Assembly: GCA_900544115.1 (NCBI GenBank)
Contig: UQTW01000018.1
Span: 1-44,547 of the forward strand
From: an uncultured Collinsella sp.
GTDB taxonomy: Bacteria; Actinomycetota; Coriobacteriia; Coriobacteriales; Coriobacteriaceae
Direction: 5' to 3'
Length of the DNA: 44,547 bases
Position 1 is the first letter of the stretch; each line of letters begins with the position of its first letter. The position numbers were made by a program, and so were the translations under genes. The notes below the pieces were generated by a model. That model was not told the origin of the DNA. It ran no database searches and was given only the letters and a program-made list of their open reading frames with translations. Below, piece by piece: positions 41,640-44,547 of this stretch.

Positions 41640-44372
41640 GTGGCAGACGATATCAACAATAACGAGGGTATGGGCGATGCCGGTATGCCCGATGATCTGA
41701 AACGCCTGCTTGCCCGTGCTGAGCAGGGCGAGGACGGCGACCCGGATGCCTATAACCCCGATGCCGATGATGATGAGGAAGAGGACGACGACGCCGAGCT
41801 CGAGGAGAGCTTTGGCGAAGTCGACCGTGGCGCCTCGGCCGGCGAGGATATAAACGGCGGCCAGCTCCAGATTTCGGAGTTTGGCCGCGAGATGAAGCAG
41901 TCATTTATCGAGTATTCGATGTCGGTCATCACGGCGCGCGCCCTGCCGGACGTGCGCGACGGCCTAAAGCCGGTTCACCGCCGCATTCTGTACGCGATGA
42001 ACGAGAGCGGCATCTACCCCAACCGCCCACACAAGAAGTCGGCCTGGACGGTCGGCGAAGTTATCGGCAAGTACCATCCGCATGGTGACTTCGCGGTCTA
42101 CGAGGCAATGGTTCGCCTGGCGCAGTGGTTCTCCATGCGCACGCCGCTCATCGACGGCCACGGCAACTTCGGCAACATCGACGGCGACGGCGCCGCTGCC
42201 ATGCGTTACACCGAGAGCCGCCTGGCAAAGCCCGCCATGGAGCTGCTGCGTGACCTGCAGAAGGATACCGTCGACTGGCAGCCCAACTACGACGAATCGC
42301 TCGCCGAGCCCCAGGCGCTGCCTGCGCGCTTCCCCAACCTGCTGGTCAACGGCAGCCAGGGCATCGCCGTCGGCATGGCCACCAACATCGCCCCGCATAA
42401 CCTCACCGAGGCGATCGAGGCCACCTGCTACCTGATCGACAACCCCGACGCCACCGTCGACGAGCTCATGCAGATCATGCCCGGTCCGGACTTCCCCACC
42501 GGCGCCATCATCATGGGCAGCGCCGGCATTAAGCAGAGCTACGAGACCGGCCGCGGCTCCATTACCGTGCGCGCCAAGGCCCACGTGGAGTCCACCAAGA
42601 CCGGCCGCAGCCGCCTGGTCTTTACCGAGATCCCCTACATGGTCAACAAGGGCACCCTGCAGGAGAAGATCGCCCAGCTCGTCAACGACAAGCGCATCGA
42701 GGGCATCTCGGACATGCGCGATGAGTCCAACCAGAAGGGCATCCGCCTGGTCATCGAGCTCAAGAAGGGCGTCATTCCGCAGGTCGTGCTCAACAACCTG
42801 TACAAGTACACCTCGCTGCAGACGACCTTCGGCGCCAACAACCTGGCCCTCGTCAACGGCGTTCCCAAATGCCTGAGCTTGCGCGAGATGCTGCAGCACT
42901 ACATCGATCACCAGGTCGACGTCGTCACCCGCCGCACCCGCTTCGACCTTAAGAAGGCCCAGGCCCGCGCGCATATCCTCGAGGGCTACCTGATGGCTCT
43001 CGACCATATCGACGAGGTCATCAGCATCATCCGTTCCTCGCAGACCGATTCCGAGGCCAGCAGCCGCCTGATCGAGCGCTTTGGCTTTACGCCCGAGCAG
43101 ACCACGGCCATCCTCGAGATGAAGCTGCGCCGCCTGACCGGCCTGGAGCGCGACAAGATTCAGGAAGAGCTGGACGGCCTGCGCCGCGCCATCGCCTACT
43201 ACGAGGACCTGCTGGCGCACGAGGAGAAGATTCTGGGCGTCATCAAGGAGGAGATGCGCGAGATCTCGAAGAAGTTCGGCGACAAGCGCCGCACCGAGAT
43301 CAGTCAGGTTGAGAAGGACCTGGACGTCGAGGACCTCATCGCCGACGAGGACATGGTCGTGACCATCACCCACACCGGCTACGTTAAGCGTATCCCGGTG
43401 GCCGCCTATCGCGCCCAGAAGCGCGGCGGCAAGGGTGTGTCGGGCGTTAACCTCAAAGAGGATGATGTCATCGACGAGATGTTCATTGCGTCCACGCACG
43501 AGTACGTGCTGTTCTTCTCGAGCAAGGGCAAGGTCTATCGCCTGAAGGTGCACGAGCTGCCGGTGGGTACGCGCCAGGCGCGCGGTACCGCGATCGTCAA
43601 CCTTCTGCCCTTCGAGGAGGGCGAGAAGATCGCGAGCGTCATCAGCTGCCGCGAGTTCCCTGCCGACGAGTATCTGATGTTTGCCACCAAGAGCGGCATG
43701 GTCAAGAAGACCGTGATGAGCGCATATGACCGCAGCCGTCGCGACGGCCTGATCGCTATCAACCTGCGTGACGACGACGCGCTGCTGAACGTGCGCCGCG
43801 TGCGCGAGGGCGACAAGATTATCCTGGCCACCACCGCGGGCAAGGCGATCATGTTCTCCGAGGAGCAGGTGCGCGCCACCGGCCGCGATACCAGCGGCGT
43901 TCGCGGTATCGGTATGAAGGACGGCGTGAGCGTTCTGGGCATGGAAGTCACTAACGGCAACGGCGATCTGTTCGTCATCACCGAGCGCGGCTACGGCAAG
44001 CGCACGCCGGTCGCGGACTACCCGGAGCAGAATCGCGGCGGCCAGGGCGTCTACACCATCCAAATGACCGAGCGTAAGGGCAACCTCGCGGCCATGAAGA
44101 CGGTGGGCCCGCAGCACGAGTTGTTCATCGTGACGGAGGGCGCGACGGTCATTCGCGTCAAGACCGACGAGATCAGCCAGACCGGCCGCGCCACCCAGGG
44201 CGTCAAGATGATGACCGTCGACGACAACGACCGCATCTGCGCCGTAGCCCGCATGACGGCCGCCAAGGAGAAGCCCGAAGGCGAAGGCGCCGAGGCCGCA
44301 ACCGACGCCGAAGAGGCCCCAGTCGACCTAGGCGACGGCAACGACATGCCAGAGGATCTCCTAGACGAGTAA
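41640..44372 (+). CDS. gyrA: DNA gyrase subunit A
   Basis: 910 residues. DNA-cleaving subunit of gyrase. Evidence: catalytic Tyr190 in AAMRYTESRL; the resistance region YHPHGDFAVYEAMVRLAQ; LVNGSQGIAVGMATNIAPHN; the GyrA box QKRGGKG; and six C-terminal beta-pinwheel repeats. The first about 75 residues are a very acidic extension not found in E. coli GyrA, and the C-terminus is acidic too. Position 151 (Ser83 in E. coli numbering) is Phe, coded TTC. GTG 41640 follows GAGGAGG. Confidence 0.97.
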   Translation: MADDINNNEGMGDAGMPDDLKRLLARAEQGEDGDPDAYNPDADDDEEEDDDAELEESFGEVDRGASAGEDINGGQLQISEFGREMKQSFIEYSMSVITARALPDVRDGLKPVHRRILYAMNESGIYPNRPHKKSAWTVGEVIGKYHPHGDFAVYEAMVRLAQWFSMRTPLIDGHGNFGNIDGDGAAAMRYTESRLAKPAMELLRDLQKDTVDWQPNYDESLAEPQALPARFPNLLVNGSQGIAVGMATNIAPHNLTEAIEATCYLIDNPDATVDELMQIMPGPDFPTGAIIMGSAGIKQSYETGRGSITVRAKAHVESTKTGRSRLVFTEIPYMVNKGTLQEKIAQLVNDKRIEGISDMRDESNQKGIRLVIELKKGVIPQVVLNNLYKYTSLQTTFGANNLALVNGVPKCLSLREMLQHYIDHQVDVVTRRTRFDLKKAQARAHILEGYLMALDHIDEVISIIRSSQTDSEASSRLIERFGFTPEQTTAILEMKLRRLTGLERDKIQEELDGLRRAIAYYEDLLAHEEKILGVIKEEMREISKKFGDKRRTEISQVEKDLDVEDLIADEDMVVTITHTGYVKRIPVAAYRAQKRGGKGVSGVNLKEDDVIDEMFIASTHEYVLFFSSKGKVYRLKVHELPVGTRQARGTAIVNLLPFEEGEKIASVISCREFPADEYLMFATKSGMVKKTVMSAYDRSRRDGLIAINLRDDDALLNVRRVREGDKIILATTAGKAIMFSEEQVRATGRDTSGVRGIGMKDGVSVLGMEVTNGNGDLFVITERGYGKRTPVADYPEQNRGGQGVYTIQMTERKGNLAAMKTVGPQHELFIVTEGATVIRVKTDEISQTGRATQGVKMMTVDDNDRICAVARMTAAKEKPEGEGAEAATDAEEAPVDLGDGNDMPEDLLDE

Positions 44373-44412
44373 GAGGCCCTAGCTGGTAGAAAATATCAGA
44401 CCCCATATATCG

Positions 44413-44446
44413 GCGGTCGGCGCACCTGCGCGCCGACCGCTTTTTT
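44413..44446 (+). terminator. gyrA terminator
   Basis: GCGGTCGGCGC / GCGCCGACCGC with a short loop, followed by six T, about 40 bp after the gyrA stop. Confidence 0.93.
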
Positions 44447-44517
44447 GAAAACCTTGGGACCCCATGGTCGCCGGGCTGACGAGATGGTTTTGGTTTGTCG
44501 CGAGTTCCGCACGCAAA

Positions 44518-44545
44518 GAAGGCCACTTAATGTGGCCTTCGTCTT
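44518..44545. terminator. Hairpin at window end
   Basis: GAAGGCCAC / GTGGCCTTC around TTAAT. The plus strand continues with GTCTT and the minus with TTTGCG, so it may terminate a gene outside the window. Confidence 0.5.
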
Positions 44546-44547
44546 GC

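Overview
The window is chromosomal DNA from a high-GC member of the Coriobacteriia, most likely Collinsella or a close relative. This is inferred from gene order and protein style, not from a database search. It contains the replication origin. Left of about 33.0 kb most genes lie on the minus strand (rpmH, rnpA, yidD, yidC, khpB/jag, rsmG, parA, parB). Right of it all lie on the plus strand (an unusual GHKL ATPase gene, dnaA, dnaN, recF, dciA, gyrB, gyrA), so both arms are read away from the origin.

Layout. 0-1.75 kb: an AT-rich accessory patch with a TraX-family membrane protein, a small uncertain ORF, duplicated tRNA-flank sequences and tRNA-Lys(TTT). 1.75-7 kb (minus): M29 aminopeptidase, a small membrane protein, purC, and a two-component system. 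7.1-11.4 kb (minus): a TSCPD protein coupled to a Tat lipoprotein, then a solute-binding protein coupled to a membrane diguanylate cyclase. 11.5-13.4 kb: purB and tRNA-Gly(CCC), separated by a hairpin-rich mosaic holding two truncated copies of the tRNA-Gly 3' end. 13.6-17.1 kb (plus): a large LPXTG surface adhesin with a thioester domain and Cna-B/SpaA-like repeats. 17.1-20.6 kb (minus): a small membrane protein and an M28-like peptidase split by a huge acidic insert. 20.8-22.7 kb (plus): two overlapping WYL regulators resembling PafB/PafC. 22.7-26.6 kb (minus): ddl and a DnaQ-DinG helicase. 26.65-27.7 kb (plus): rlmN. 27.9-33.0 kb (minus): the par/rsmG/khpB/yidC/yidD/rnpA/rpmH block with three perfect parS sites. 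33.0-44.5 kb (plus): oriC, the dnaA cluster and gyrase.

How it works together: the core is a replication and segregation module (DnaA, sliding clamp, RecF, DciA helicase loader, gyrase, ParAB-parS) plus the conserved RNase P protein/YidC/KhpB membrane-insertion and RNA-binding block. Around it sit purine genes, cell-wall ligation (ddl), signalling (histidine kinase/response regulator, c-di-GMP) and a host-contact surface protein.

Most notable observations: (1) short tRNA 3'-end fragments, all starting in the T-loop, bound 116-173 bp hairpin cassettes downstream of both tRNA genes; (2) a GHKL ATPase with a Gln-rich linker and winged helix sits between rpmH and dnaA and carries DnaA-box-like words; (3) the recurrent origin word is TTTTCAACA and DnaA has RNHSTV where RDHTTV is usual; (4) GyrA has Phe at the quinolone-resistance Ser83 position; (5) a structured inverted-repeat element lies between gyrB and gyrA.
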